Assembly (NCBI RefSeq): GCF_000224145.3 | Contig: NW_004190390.2 | Location: 1-39,157 of the forward strand | Source: Ciona intestinalis | Lineage: Eukaryota > Chordata > Ascidiacea > Phlebobranchia > Cionidae | DNA length: 39,157 nt | Reading direction: 5' to 3' | Shown here: one piece after another, positions 1 through 23,635 of the stretch | Position numbering within the stretch: position 1 is the stretch's first letter | How the letters are laid out: every line of letters starts with the position of its first letter | Translations under genes and position numbers: made by a program | The notes under the pieces: generated by a model | Told to the model about the DNA's origin: nothing | Databases searched by the model: none | What the model saw: only the letters and a program-made list of their open reading frames with translations

Positions 1-3000
1 GAAAAATTAAACAGGATTAAATACCTTCATAATTTACGTGGCTGGCGTTGGTGGAAAGCCACTACGGCACGACAAGCCCCCAGCCAATGGTAGTGGGTTT
101 CTACTTAGGTGAGAAACCCTTGCGGGATGTTACTGTCCACGCAGGTTAAAGTACCCCCATAGACAAAAATGGTACAACGAATGCACATACACATGTGCAC
201 GACAACAACGACAAAAAGACAAAAATGAAACAACGAGGTGCAAATACAAAAAGTGAAACATGCAACACACACAACAGCTCAATCATTACCAAAAATGGAA
301 CGGTTACAAAAAGTTAATTACCGCGGACATAATCATTGAAACATCTTCAAAGAAAATATGGCTCGAATCCTGAAAGATAATCATCTGCAGTGTACAAATT
401 ATTAAATGTCCGACTACAAAAGTCGAAGCCAATAACAGCTCCGCATGTTCCAAACAAAAGGTGAGTCGTCACGTTGGTACCGCGATACTCTCGTCGCATC
501 TCCACGCAATATAATATCGTTTGGATGTTAAGCACCGCTTCGACCGTTACGGAACTTCGTCAGGTTGTTACGAACCGCATTCACAGTGACCTAAATAACC
601 GAGCGTAGCATCACTGGCGGCGACGTCCACGCAACAACCCAACAGTAACGTAACTCAATCTAGAACCGTGACGTAACCGCACCAAACGCGGGGCCCTAAA
701 GACCCATCGACGTCATAGCGTAATTGCAACGTGGCCAGCGTCACAATTAGGCTTTTGTAGAAAAATAGCAGTAGGTTAACGGGGACATTCAATTAATGAA
801 AAGGTACATTAAACCCAAAGGTTTAACTGCGTGTATATTATAATGCGCTTGGATATTACTCAAGTATTTGTGTACCAACATGCCGTTCTTATTAAGTGAT
901 TAGGACAATGCAGAACGTTAAAGGAATCGACCTTTGCAGAAGAAACACGTAATGACGTGTACAACAACAAAATCCGATCCAGCAAGATGTTCGCCATAGT
1001 TTCATTGCTTATATTTCAGTGAAATGCAAAATGCACCAAAGTAGTGGCTGATAAAAAGGCTGGCCACATTAGGTCCAGCAAAAATAAGACACAAACACCC
1101 GGCAACACTGTAAGAGTGCTCCAGCAACCACACCCCAACAACACACAACTCCTAAGCAAAACCTCAAACCGGGAACTTTACCGTCGTCTTTGTTTTTGCT
1201 TGTTTCTGCAATATAAACGCAAACTAGTTTGGGGTAAGATGGTCCGTGATTTTTATAAAGGAGTATTATGTGCTTAAACCAATCTTGCCCTACAGTAATA
1301 TTATTTCAAACGACACACCTTATTGTCACCGGTTCATTTCATGGTGATGTACAATTTGTTTTAACTTTCTAACCTACGTTGACTAATTTATGAACTAACT
1401 TTGGCAAAATAATTCTTATTGTTAGTAATAGAAAATAATGTACACTACCTTGTGATCTTCTTTTGCATCATGTACACGCTGACTTTTCTACATCAATAAA
1501 ATAGATGAATGTCGGGTTATATTATGACGTCACAATTACCTTTATTCCCGATTCGCGCTCTTTCGTCTTGATCCTTAGTGACGTCACATATCAGGTTCTA
1601 AAACATAAAAAAGCCGTTTTAAATTTATATTTCATAAAGATTGTGACGAAACCAAACAACTTACGAAGTAAGTTCTTCTGTTGCGTCATCACCACTTCGT
1701 GACGTCACATCTCTAATGTTATCTAGAAAAGAACTGGTGTACGTAACAATGCCTATTGTGATTTATACTTTACCAAATCTTTGTTCTTCAGGTTTCATTT
1801 TGTGCTAACACCACGAATATACTTGGGAGTAAAATTAATATGAAAGTATAAGTAATGTGCCTTGCGACGACGCAAAGCGCGCATGGGGCCCCACGATAAA
1901 ATCTCGCGAAAAGCAAGCGCATAGAAGAAACCGCAATGTGACGTCGCAAACGTGGGCTCTCGGGTGTGAACCGGACTATGACATAATATTCGCGAGCGAT
2001 GGCGAAGCGGGTATAACGCGATGTCATACAGACATTTTATGACGTAACAAAGCGATTGTGCACCCTGTTTTCACGTCGCGAGTGACGTGTATAGGCTAAT
2101 GTATGAAATTAAGAACCGTAGCGAAATTCACGAAATATAAAATAAAAATACCAATCGCAAGGCACAATACTAAAAAATTTTATAATAGGGTTTACACATA
2201 CTTATGTAATATACTCATAGATATTATTATCCTAGTGTAAGTATATTAAAATATAAAATTATAACTAGGCAACACTAAATAATCAAATAAAAACAGTTTA
2301 TATTGAAGTAATACTAAACAGTAGAAATAGTACTTAACTTCATCTCTCGTAGAACAAACAAATATAATCCTGCACTGAGTATATCCAAGAGTGTAGCTTT
2401 GTCGCTGTTTCATCCAAACTGCCCTGTATAGTTGCAACGTGTTGCAAGGACGACGTTTTACATGCCCGGGAAATCAACAAAAAGCGGGAGACGTCGGATA
2501 ATCAATTTTTTTACGTGTTGGATTGAAATTCTCCACGTTTCTCGGTTGGCCCGTCTGTGCTGTTGTACTGTATAATTGAGCACGTAAGTGGTCAAATAGG
2601 AACTTGTTCGTAGAGCAGTACCTAATTACCGCATTTTTTTAAGGCATGCCCACATTCACGAAAACGACTTTTTTAAGCGACAAGGTTTACTAGTGTAAGT
2701 TTATACAGTTCAATACACTGTGTTAAAGTTGTGTTTATGAATTCATTATACCTACCGCTACACGGACACAAATGACGACCACCACACGCTTTGTTGGTTA
2801 CTTCTGGTTTGTTTTAATAGTCGACCGTGGTAGTAAAAGGATTAATAATTAAAATTATGCTAATTATATTACATGCTCATTCATTCGAGATGTGCTCTCT
2901 TGTTATTTTAAGCTTGCTTTTTTTAATCTAGTCTCTACATGTTATTTTAATCTAGTCTCTCTACATGGATGAGGTCCTACGGCCGACACTAAACAGGGAA

Positions 3001-3315
3001 ATTACGCAGTCTTTTGAACATAATCTATAACTCTAGTTGTCAAACTTTTACTACTTCCGAACTAATTATCTTCTTTCTCAAAAACTCAATCAAATGTTTG
3101 AATGTTAAGACAGTGTATTGGCAGATAACGTGCGAAAATAATTAAAGGAACAAATTTTTTTAAATGTTTCACCAAGTAAGCTGAATTAAATACAGAAGCA
3201 AAAGTTGACTTTCCAAGCTTATATATATTTGCTGGTTACAACTTAACAAAACTATCAAATAAATAACGAACTTTATGTGAATATACTGCAGCAGGTATAA
3301 TGCGTTTGTGCAACT
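1..3315. other. Intergenic region, no gene recognised
   Basis: Open frames here are short, mostly lack an ATG start, and do not resemble any family I know. The first 2.1 kb is visibly richer in CpG than the gene bodies and contains several TGACGTCA or near palindromes (about 1525, 1579, 1700, with variants at 1939, 2040 and 2082). A GC-rich block at about 40-150 looks like repeat DNA, but I cannot name it. The 3' UTR of the minus-strand glycogen phosphorylase must run into the right edge (below 3316). No AATAAA was found close to the stop; ATTAAA is possible near 2945. Confidence 0.6.
1525..2090. promoter_or_regulatory. Cluster of TGACGTCA (CRE-like) palindromes
   Basis: Perfect TGACGTCA-containing octamers are seen at about 1525, 1579 and 1700, with near matches at 1939 (TGACGTCG), 2040 (TGACGTAA) and 2082 (TGACGTGT). 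The motif is the classic CREB/ATF site. No promoter can be assigned nearby, so the cluster may instead reflect repeat-derived sequence. Confidence 0.35.
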
Positions 3316-13563
<10,248 letters not shown>

Positions 13564-15680
13564 TAGTGTGTCTTTGGTTGACTTCTCATAAACAATAGAA
13601 AGTTACATAAACAGCTGGGTATGTTAATTATGGCAATATAGATTGTTTTAAATGTGGGCAAACCTAACAGAACAACAATTTATTTATCTCATCTAAAACA
13701 GTAACCAAGATAAATTATTAAAAAAAACAAACAGAAGACAAGTACTAGCAAAATTGACAGGCAGTAATCAATAAGGGTATGCGTGAATAAAATAGATATA
13801 TAGGTCTATAGTTATATACAATTTTTTAGGCTAAATATTTTAGTAATTATTGACTATTGTAATTGCTAGAATGCTACCTAATACAAAATATCACCGTTTG
13901 AGATGCTGAACCATTTGCTGTCTTAGTAGACTTTGTATTAGCTGTTGCACAACCACTACCGTTCTGTGTTGACTTTGGGGTTGGTTTGACGTTAATTTTC
14001 GGGATGTTTTTTACTTCATGCACTTTCGCAGCTTGACAACTATCAAGTTTCTTGCTGGGCACTTTATTGTCCTTACCTGCTGTAAAACGAAAATAATGTA
14101 ATGTGAGGGCTATTATATGGAATTAGAATAACATATTTTCAATTTTAAGTCCCTGACTAAATGTGCGAAATAACGAAAAACAAATCCACTTAATGTGCGA
14201 AATAACGAATAAAATTTTTTAAGCCAGTCTTTCTGTGTAGCAACTGTGCAAAAATAAAACCTAGACCTGCTTTTTTGTTTAATTTATTTTCATGCGAATA
14301 TTCAAACGTTACGGATTCTAGCTGGGCGTTATTTAAAACTAACAGTATAGAACTGTATCTAGTTACATTCTGCAGCGAATCTCGGCCAAGCAATGCAAAG
14401 ATTTACTTTTCTACCGCTCACTTATAGGAAAGAAAAAGGCAGCTACAACAAGTATAGCACGCGCAAAGCGATAAGACGAATTCGCCTTTCAACATGATGG
14501 CAAGTACAAAACACATCTTGAAGGTCGACAACATACAACGCTATTAACTAAATATTTTTAGCGCAAGGTCATAGCCACACCACACAGCATTACTATGACA
14601 CATCCAAACATTGTCCTAATGTCTCGAATTTGCATTTTACCTAACGCGACTATGACGTGTTAATAGTCGGTTTAGGAAGACAGGCCTTATTCGACATTTT
14701 TACTTAATGGTATTGTAGTTTAACGTGTTTTTTATGACTGTCGTTTTGCTGCTAATTCCCTTCTCTTGGTCGTTTTAATTTATTTGATCTTAGTTACCGT
14801 ATTCGAACAGATAAGCAAATGTATGTCATGTTACCGCTATCCGTGCATTTTGTAACATGAATACGTGTTTACCGGCACGGAGCAATGGACGCCTAACATA
14901 AGATCCATTGAACTGTCGCGCGTTACTCGTCGATTTATTATGACGTCACGGGTATTCGTTGAACATCTTAGCGAGTAAACGTAAAGCTATATTTTATATA
15001 AAGTTCCGTGGATTCGTTAACAGTCTATATTTAATCTAAATTCTAAATGTTACACCATTAGCATTATAAGCTGTTGTAATAAATTTCGACATTATTATAT
15101 TCGCTATATTTTCATTACCAAAATTGTTTTCAGCCTTGTTCAAATACGGCGAATGCTAACTTTCGACGAAAATTTTGAAATTTTGCGATATTTTGATGAC
15201 GTCATAGTTGTCGCCTAGATTCCGCGTAATATTCTTTCAATTTTAAATGTTTCTTCACAATTATGCACCTGGTGACGTCATATTCGTATAAATTAGTGAC
15301 GTCGTATTTTAGGAACAAAATGACGTCATGCATTATATTTCAATTGCAAATATTTTTTATTTGCGAAAAAATAAACTAAACAAAAACTTGAATTAAAACT
15401 AAAATACATTTTATAATAACATTTTTTAAACATTTACCTGTAGCTTTCCCTTTTGGAGCAGCAGCAGTAGTAGAAGTAGGGTTTTTATTTCGTTGAAACA
15501 TATTTCTTGGAGCGAACTTGATCACAAACAGAAAGAACAAAAGTATAAACGGAACTAAGACAGAACCGACCACGCTTCGACCCACAAGTATACTCGTGCT
15601 CAGCAGCCAATTAAATGCCTCCATGAATGCAAGACAGGTTCCGTGGCAAATCAGCAAATTACGCTCCAGGCAAAACACGT
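13564..15680 (-). CDS. In-frame upstream exons: hydrophobic anchor plus linker, predicted long phosphorylase isoform
   Basis: Exon U1 spans 15680-15438 (first ATG at 15624; donor GTAAATG) and exon U2 spans 14079-13895 (acceptor TTTTACAG; donor GTGATA). U1 ends in phase 1 and U2 takes phase 1. U2 ends in phase 0 and joins the phosphorylase first exon at an acceptor at 13584 or 13581, reading ...ASQT then (K)STKDTLMASKPVTDQ. This adds about 130 residues. Residues 18-36 are strongly hydrophobic (VLVPFILLFFLFVI), followed by basic KFAPRNMFQRNK, then a Lys/Thr/Ser/Asn-rich low-complexity linker. By the positive-inside rule the enzyme would face the cytosol, tethered to a membrane. The acceptor-like TTTATTGTAG at 15681 could be a cis or a spliced-leader acceptor. 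Alternative: a separate small membrane-protein gene, because reading through U2 reaches a stop after VIFCIR. I do not recognise the segment from any family. Confidence 0.55.
14941..15329. promoter_or_regulatory. Second TGACGTCA (CRE-like) cluster, between the upstream and canonical phosphorylase exons
   Basis: TGACGTCA-core palindromes are seen at about 14941, 15197, 15273 and 15321, plus TGACGTCG at 15298. They lie in the intron between the two upstream exons, about 1.4-1.8 kb 5' of the canonical phosphorylase ATG. They could form a CREB/ATF-responsive promoter for the short form, which is a plausible control for a glycogen gene. This is inference only. Confidence 0.35.
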
Positions 15681-17352
<1,672 letters not shown>

Positions 17353-17418
17353 TCATCTTTATTCAGCATATTATAATGTTGCTATGCCATATTAACTCAA
17401 AACTTAACAAACAATGCA

Positions 17419-17506
17419 AATAAAATCCTTCAATAACTTTCTTCCTACTGTTCTTGTAAAACTAAACAATCTTGTTTTCTTTTCAAATCTTAATAATTAA
17501 AATAAA
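17419..17506 (+). terminator. Polyadenylation signals of H3.3
   Basis: AATAAA at 17419-17424 and again at 17501-17506, 67 and 149 nt after the stop codon. Confidence 0.7.
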
Positions 17507-17647
17507 CTTTGATTTTTGTTTTGTGGTTTAAAATCAGTAATGCTACAATTTTATTTTGTTTTTACCAAGCTGACATTCCTGTTTTACATGTAAATACTGT
17601 AACCCTGTATTTAGGTTTGTATTAGTTATGTTATATTAGCAGCAGAT

Positions 17648-20600
17648 ATGAATTCTAAGAACGCTTATAATGAAGCTGGCTTCAATAAGTTGTCACTTGT
17701 ACGTCAGTTCGATGAAGTACAGCGAGCTTACACAACTCTACTCGAGGCTAGCTGTGAAAAAGGTGCTTAAATTTATTGTAATTTTTTAGATGCTAAATGT
17801 TTCTGTTGCTTTTTGACCCTAGTAAACACAAGGTTCATTATTGAAAACTTTGTGCTTTATTGGTGACTTTTCAAAAACTAAAATTTATATTTTGTTTAAT
17901 ATTGAGCAAGTTTCAGTGATTTGAATTTTGCATTAAAACTATATCAGCAAAAACAAAACTTTCTGTTTATTTTAAAATAATTCTTCTGTTTGTTTCCAGA
18001 GTTCCTTCAGTTTGCCCACTGTTTCGAAGATTGTCGAATAAAATGGGATCTAGCAGAAAATAGATGTTTAGAACTTCAAGAAAAACTAACTAAGGTACTT
18101 CTTGTTCATAATCACTGTTTAGCGGTTATTTTATGTGAATTTCACCTAAAATGGCATAGCCACTTTTAAAGTATAATACCCTATGTATACTTTTATATAG
18201 TTTCATAACGCCGTTTGGCTAAAACTGCAAGTATTTACTATCTAACCTTTGTAACATCACGACAAACAGAGTGAAGCAGAGAAAAATGCTTTGTTGATAA
18301 AACTGAAACATGCGAGAAGACAAATAGAAGTTGAATTACAAGGAAGACAAAAAGCTGAGCAAGACCGAGATGAATTGGTAATTAATTTACTAATTTAGTC
18401 TGTTGTACATATATATTTATACATCATGATTATTTTGTGTTATAAACTAAACCTAAACTAATATAAATACATGTTGAATTTTAACAGGATCAACAAATAA
18501 TGTTGGTTCGTGAACTTCTATTGAGTGATGGATCGTCAACTGCTACGTTAAGTGAAGAACAACAAAGAAAACTGGATTTTCTAAACGCAAGGTCAGTGTG
18601 GTTTATATAAGAATATAANNNNNNNNNNNNNNNNNNNNNNNNNNNNNNNNNNNNNNNNNNNNNNNNNNNNNNNNNNNNNNNNNNNNNNNNNNNNNNNNNN
18701 NNNNNNNNNNNNNNNNNNNNNNNNNNNNNATTCATAAATGTTATCACAATGACCATTGTTATGTAACAGTCGTTACCAGTCACCCCGATGCATGAGAAAC
18801 CACAGACGTCTCGATCCAATCGATGAAACTGGTTCAATGTTGTCGGATTATTCCGATATTTCATTCGATGTAACAGAAGATGATTTGGATGGATCAAACT
18901 TAAGGAATGGAAAGCAATGGAAACGTGGAAGGGCAGCAAGGGTGGGTTTAATGTGGAGATAATTTGTTCATAATGTTTATTTTTATTTGCAGTATGACTA
19001 TGTCTATGCCCACAGTTATTAGCCTATGCCTGCATATTCCAGAATTCTATCATTTTTTTAGTTTCACAAACCATGAGACTATCATGGGAGATATAAAGTG
19101 GAGTAGCACTTTTACATTATGTTGTTTTTACAGCGAGCATTTGCTGGAGACGAAGATGCAGTTTTGCCGAAGAGAGTTCGTGCTGATGCTGTAAGTTGAA
19201 TATATTCACTTCAATATATTATTATGCACTTCTCTCACAAGCTTTTGATCTCGACACATCCATATTTGTATTGTGTTGAATGTTAAGTGAGAGACAAAAA
19301 CTAGATTTTGTAAAAAGGTTTGCATTGGAATTTTCCAGAGGAAATGTTCCAATAATAAAAGTTTAGTGCCTATGCTACTTATTTGGCAGCCACCTGTCAA
19401 TACATCTTATGGTTATAAGTTCCAACTAACATAGCAAACAACATACATTCCAGGGTGAATCACTACAATGTACAGTAGATGGGCCAGCTACCATGAGAAT
19501 CGAGAAACTTGAAAAATCTTTCAGCAAACCCAACCCTCACCAAGGTAGAAGACGACCCTCGCGTGAACATCGACGTAGAAGTGCAGGTTGGTGGTTGTGT
19601 GTGATTCATGTACTGTAGTTTTGTATGAAGAGAAGTTTCACTGTATGTTGTAAATGAAGTGGTATTTTTATAGTGGCAAACTTAAAATGTTAATGTTATT
19701 GTGCTTTGCACCATAACCAAGCTGTGATTAGCAACCAGTGCCGTTTCATAAAGTTTTATTTGTCATAGAATTTACATAGAAATTGAGCATTACTTTGTGT
19801 AAGAATTATATTCTGTTTCGTTGCTATTCTTTAAACTATTAATAACAGTTATCTTTTTAATTTAACCCATTATGATGTCATAATAACCATAATTACATCA
19901 CAGCTACATCAGATTCCGAAACACAAAGCAGCGAAGTGGAAAATTTCTGGCCAAATCTTCCTCTGCCCAAGGTGACCCTTAATTGATTGTTTAAACTTAA
20001 ATATCTGTGCATTATTTAGTCAAGTATATGTAATTTGTAATTTTTGCATATTTTTTATTATAACTTACTGGTTTAAAGTTTTTATTCTAACTCTATTATG
20101 TTATGCATAATTTGTTAAAGATTTTAGGTCAATGTTTATTTCATGTTAATATAATATTTCTATGTTTTTTAGTCTCCTGCGAAGCCTGTAGGAAAGAAAC
20201 ATACTCTCCAGTTAAAACCTTGTGTGATTACGAAGGAAACTTGCAAGCCTGTATGTTTATTGTTTCATCTTAATTATTTCTATCTTAAATTTCAAACAGA
20301 TGGTGCATTGAGTTATAAATAAGAGGCACAAATTCTCTTTGCTCTGCCACCATATGCACCTAGCTTTAGTGTTCCTTAATTTCTAAAAGATAAAAGTTCA
20401 AGAATATTACCTTAAACCTAGTAATAAACCTGTCATTTACCCAGCACCATGGCTGAGTGCTTAGGCATTTGTATTGTAACTGATGGATACTGGGTTCATT
20501 GCTCAATACTGATAGGCATATGTGTTCCTGAGCAAGACACTTAACAGACATTGCTTCTACACAGTGTTTGCTGGTGATCTATCACTAACAGTGATGTTAC

Positions 20601-23101
20601 CCATATTGTAAATAAACTAAACATACCTTTTATGTATTATAGTGTGGAAAGAGAATACAGTTTGGCAAGAAAGCTTTGAAATGTTCCAATTGTCACCTTG
20701 TAGCTCACTCTGAATGTGAGGAACAATCCAAGTCCCATCCGTGCGATTCCTCTTCTCCATCAGCTGCCAATCAAAAGGTTTGTGTTTAATTGCGTTGTAA
20801 CTTTTGGGAAGGGATACACTATTTTGCTTTCAAAAGGTTGTTGAATTTGATCCTATTTCTGGTTTGGTTTATTTTTTTAATTTATCATGAATTTGTTAAC
20901 TAAATTCATGTGATAATAAGTCTTATCATGTTTTTGATCATGAGTAAATCATTATGTACCTTATTTAACCATGAGCATAAGAATTTTCATCATGAATGTG
21001 ATCATGAGTTCTTCATGCTGATTGCATATTTTGAGGATTTATTTATAAAGTTTTAACCTTTATTCACCAATATGAATTACAACAGTGCACAGTTGAAGAC
21101 TTCCTCGTCTCAACCGAATCACCCCAGATCCCCCCCATAATATACCACACCATACAAGAGATAGAGAGACGTGGTTTGGATGAAATTGGGTTGTATAGGA
21201 TACCAGGGATGCTGAGGATTGTAAAGGAATTAAGGGAAAAGTTTAAAGGAAAGAATGTTCCCAAGTTAACTGATGTAAGTTGTTTTACTGATTGTGGTTT
21301 TATGTAATTTAAATGTTTTTAGTGACTGGACTGACCAGGCACCTTAATTTTTTGAACGGGGTTGACAATGTGACATTATATGTTCTAAAGTTTTAGGCTT
21401 TTAGAGCTTTTACCCTAATGTTAGTTGTCTATACAAATAAGTAGGGCAAAAGTATATTGCAATCACCACATTAATCAATGAGGTTACCTATGTTTGACAA
21501 CAACTGTATTTAACAATGTCAACCCAGATTTTGTTATAATTCAGAATACATGATGTTTATTAACTTTTAGGTATCTGACATTCATGCTTTGTGTTCGCTT
21601 GTGAAAGATTTTCTACGGGTAACTTTGAAAGAACCAATCGTTACTTTTAGCTTACGACCACGGTTTATTAAAGCTGCTAAACAAGTAAGTTGTTGCCCAA
21701 TGTGGGTATGAAACAGAACACTCGTGTTATAACGACTGTCATTGGCCCTGCCATGCGAAGATAAATAGGTTTCGTCTATTTATTCATTTATTTTACAGAC
21801 AGAAAATGATTTAATTTTTAAGTACTGTGTCTATTACATATATTGTTATTTGTAAGCCGGCAGAGGATGTATGAAACAGAACACCGGTGTTATGACGACT
21901 GTCATTACACCTTTTCACAAGGATAAATAACTTACATTCATTTAATTAACAGACTGAAGATGACATGATGTATGACGTACTGCGTGAATTAGATAGCGCA
22001 AACAGAGACACGCTTATGTTCCTTGTTCTTCACTTCCAACGTGTGGTAGCCAACCCAACGACTAGGATGTCTGTTGAAGGATTGTCAAAAGCTGTTGGTC
22101 CTTCAGTTGTCGGGTTCAGTTCACCAGATCCTTCAGTCAGTGCATNNNNNNNNNNNNNNNNNNNNNNNNNNNNNNNNNNNNNNNNNNNNNNNNNNNNNNN
22201 NNNNNNNNNNNNNNNNNNNNNNNNNNNNNNNNNNNNNNNNNNNNNNNNNNNNNNNNNNNNNNNNNNNNNNCATCTAATAGACCTCAGGCACCTGGCACAC
22301 CTGATGCTTATAAAGGTAAGTTGTGTCAGGTAAACAGAAGCTCCTAATTGCTCCATATTAATTAATGACGTTTCCTATGTTTTGAAAACTAGTGTTAACT
22401 ACATTTTACCAATGTCACCTAAGACTTTGTTAAAAAATAAAAAACCTGATGGTCATAGCTTTTACCGATTGCAATTTGCATTATTATGTAATATTCTGTT
22501 TGTTTTATAAAACTTTTTTGTTGCAGCCCCTGAATCTTACTTAGGTTCGTTATCACCGCGGAAAACTCCATCCAGTAGTTCGATAGCTGAACGTGCAAGG
22601 AAGTATCTTGGTGGAACACCGTAAGTTAATTATGGTTTGTTTGAACAAGGGTGGTGGGGTTAGAGTGCTCGTTGCGTAACTAGAGAATACAGGGTTCGTA
22701 GCTTGGTGCTGCCACTGAGTGCCACTATTGTTGGCTTGTGTGTTTGGGCCAGACATGTAACCACATCTGTGCCAACCCAGTGGTAAGATTAGGTTATCCA
22801 AATTATCAGGCAAACAGAAAAGCAATCCTAAAAATTGAACAGCTGGTAACTTGGTAAGCGGACACAAGGTGTATACAACCGAACACATGTCATGGGTTGT
22901 AGCTTTAGTAGGTGGGCATTGTAATTTGTAGTAGTTGTTTATAGCCACCTCATATGCTGTATTGTAATACCACGAAAAACTTCGAATCACCACATTTGGA
23001 TAATTAATCTGTTTTAATGTTGACTATTTCTTTGTTTTAGATTTGGACGTAGCAAGCGTGGAAAGGAGTCGTCATACTTTGCTTCTCCAAGTCTTAACTG
23101 A
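17648..23101 (+). CDS. RACGAP1: Rac GTPase-activating protein 1 (MgcRacGAP / CYK-4)
   Basis: Centralspindlin subunit that bundles midzone microtubules and controls Rho-family GTPases in cytokinesis. Exons: 17648-17762, 18000-18094, 18270-18377, 18488-18591, 18770-18941, 19134-19190, 19454-19586, 19904-19971, 20173-20250, 20643-20777, 21086-21274, 21571-21684, 21953-22145 (enters gap), 22271-22315 (leaves gap), 22527-22620, 23041-23101. The N-terminal half is coiled coil ([20 protein letters not shown]). A short basic cluster ([13 protein letters not shown]) follows. The C1 domain spans exons 9-10 (HTLQLKP...[20 protein letters not shown]). The RhoGAP domain starts in exon 11 and keeps the arginine-finger motif GLYRIPG. 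The tail ends YFASPSLN, like the vertebrate FFASPMLK. Phase across the first gap (18619-18729) is consistent, so no exon need be missing there. The second gap removes part of the RhoGAP C-terminus. A spliced-leader or cis acceptor is plausible at TTAGCAG just before the ATG. Confidence 0.95.
18619..18729. other. Assembly gap (111 N) in a RACGAP1 intron
   Basis: Run of N between exon 4 (ends phase 2) and exon 5 (begins phase 2). Confidence 0.99.
20437..20620 (+). mobile_element. tRNA-like SINE (family D copy)
   Basis: Head reads ATGGCTGAGTGCTTAGGCA... and GATACTGGGTTCATTGCTC, resembling Pol III box A and box B spacing, followed by a shared tail (CCTGAGCAAGACACTTAACAG). Intronic in RACGAP1. 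Possibly related to the composite SINE described in Ciona (Cics-1), but not verified. Confidence 0.55.
21685..21840 (+). repeat. Family A copy plus decayed duplicate of RACGAP1 exon 13 start
   Basis: The intron begins with a family A-like sequence (GTAAGTTGTTGCCC... TATGAAACAGAACACTCGTGTTATAACGACTGTC) whose 5' end coincides with the splice donor. It ends TTTATTTTACAG, then about 38 nt at 21799-21836 that align, with one indel and roughly 70% identity, to the first 13 codons of the real exon at 21953. A second family A copy follows. Confidence 0.65.
21846..21945 (+). repeat. Interspersed repeat family A copy
   Basis: TTATTTGTAAGCCGGCAGAGGATGTATGAAACAGAACACC...GGATAAATAACTTACATTCATTTA; the tail ends about 8 nt before RACGAP1 exon 13. 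Confidence 0.8.
22146..22270. other. Assembly gap (125 N) within RACGAP1 coding region
   Basis: The gap hides the end of the RhoGAP domain. The reading phases on its two sides do not match if the 125 N are taken as exact exon length, so either the size is approximate or an intron lies inside. Confidence 0.95.
22660..22845 (+). mobile_element. tRNA-like SINE (family D copy)
   Basis: GTGGGGTTAGAGTGCTCG... and ACAGGGTTCGTAGCTTGG resemble tRNA A and B boxes, followed by the family tail (GTGCCAACCCAGTGGTAAGATTAGGTTATCC). Related copies lie at 28812-29000, 29790-29905 (inverted), 31845-31925, 32690-32860 (inverted) and probably 38445-38680 (inverted). Confidence 0.6.
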
Positions 23102-23124
23102 ACCATATTGTATATTACCCATAA

Positions 23125-23285
23125 GCACCAAACCTGTGGTGGCAGGGTGGGCAGGCCTACTTCGGAATTTCGTGGATTGCAATAATTAGTAAACATTGGA
23201 ACTAATAGGCTAGACTTTATATAGGAATGGACGTCTTACTTTCCCTGCCTCCCCTGCGATTTACAAAGTTTGGCGCCTATGATAT
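23125..23285 (+). repeat. Interspersed repeat family E copy in the RACGAP1 3' UTR
   Basis: Blocks GGCAGGGTGGGCAGGCCTACTTCGGAATTT, AATTAGTAAACATT and CCCTGCCTCCCCTGCGATTTACAAAGTTTGGCGCCTATG recur at 34308-34475 (EIF3L intron). The first part recurs at 27583-27665 (HGS intron). Confidence 0.75.
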
Positions 23286-23596
23286 TACCTGATATTATCA
23301 GTATTGTTACACCATGTTAGAATATAGAGTTGTACTTACATGTTGTGCCTGCATAATGCATGATGCCATCATCACTTGTATGTGCAACTGATATATAGGG
23401 AGACATCTGTAAATATATGACAGCATTAAAGCATTGCCCATATTTTGAGAAGTTTTTATTAGTTTAAAATGAAATAGCTGCCATCTTCTGTTTTCATTGT
23501 AAACACAACCTGCAATCATTACTTTCGGGATATTTCAATAGAATTTCGCATGATTTCCCATTATAAATGCTTCCGACAGATTTTGTTTGACAGTGA

Positions 23597-23602
23597 AATA
23601 AA
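23597..23602 (+). terminator. Polyadenylation signal of RACGAP1
   Basis: AATAAA about 495 nt after the stop codon, followed by T- and GT-rich sequence. Confidence 0.6.
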
Positions 23603-23635
23603 AACTTGTTTTTTCGATTTGTCGTGTGTTATTAG

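Noticed and set aside
1044..1277. Plus-strand open frame of 77 codons
   Set aside because: Starts at a GTG, has low-complexity composition, no splice context and no family resemblance.
14190..14393. Minus-strand open frame of 67 codons between the two upstream phosphorylase exons
   Set aside because: No ATG start is visible and the two flanking exons already join in phase without it; probably intronic.
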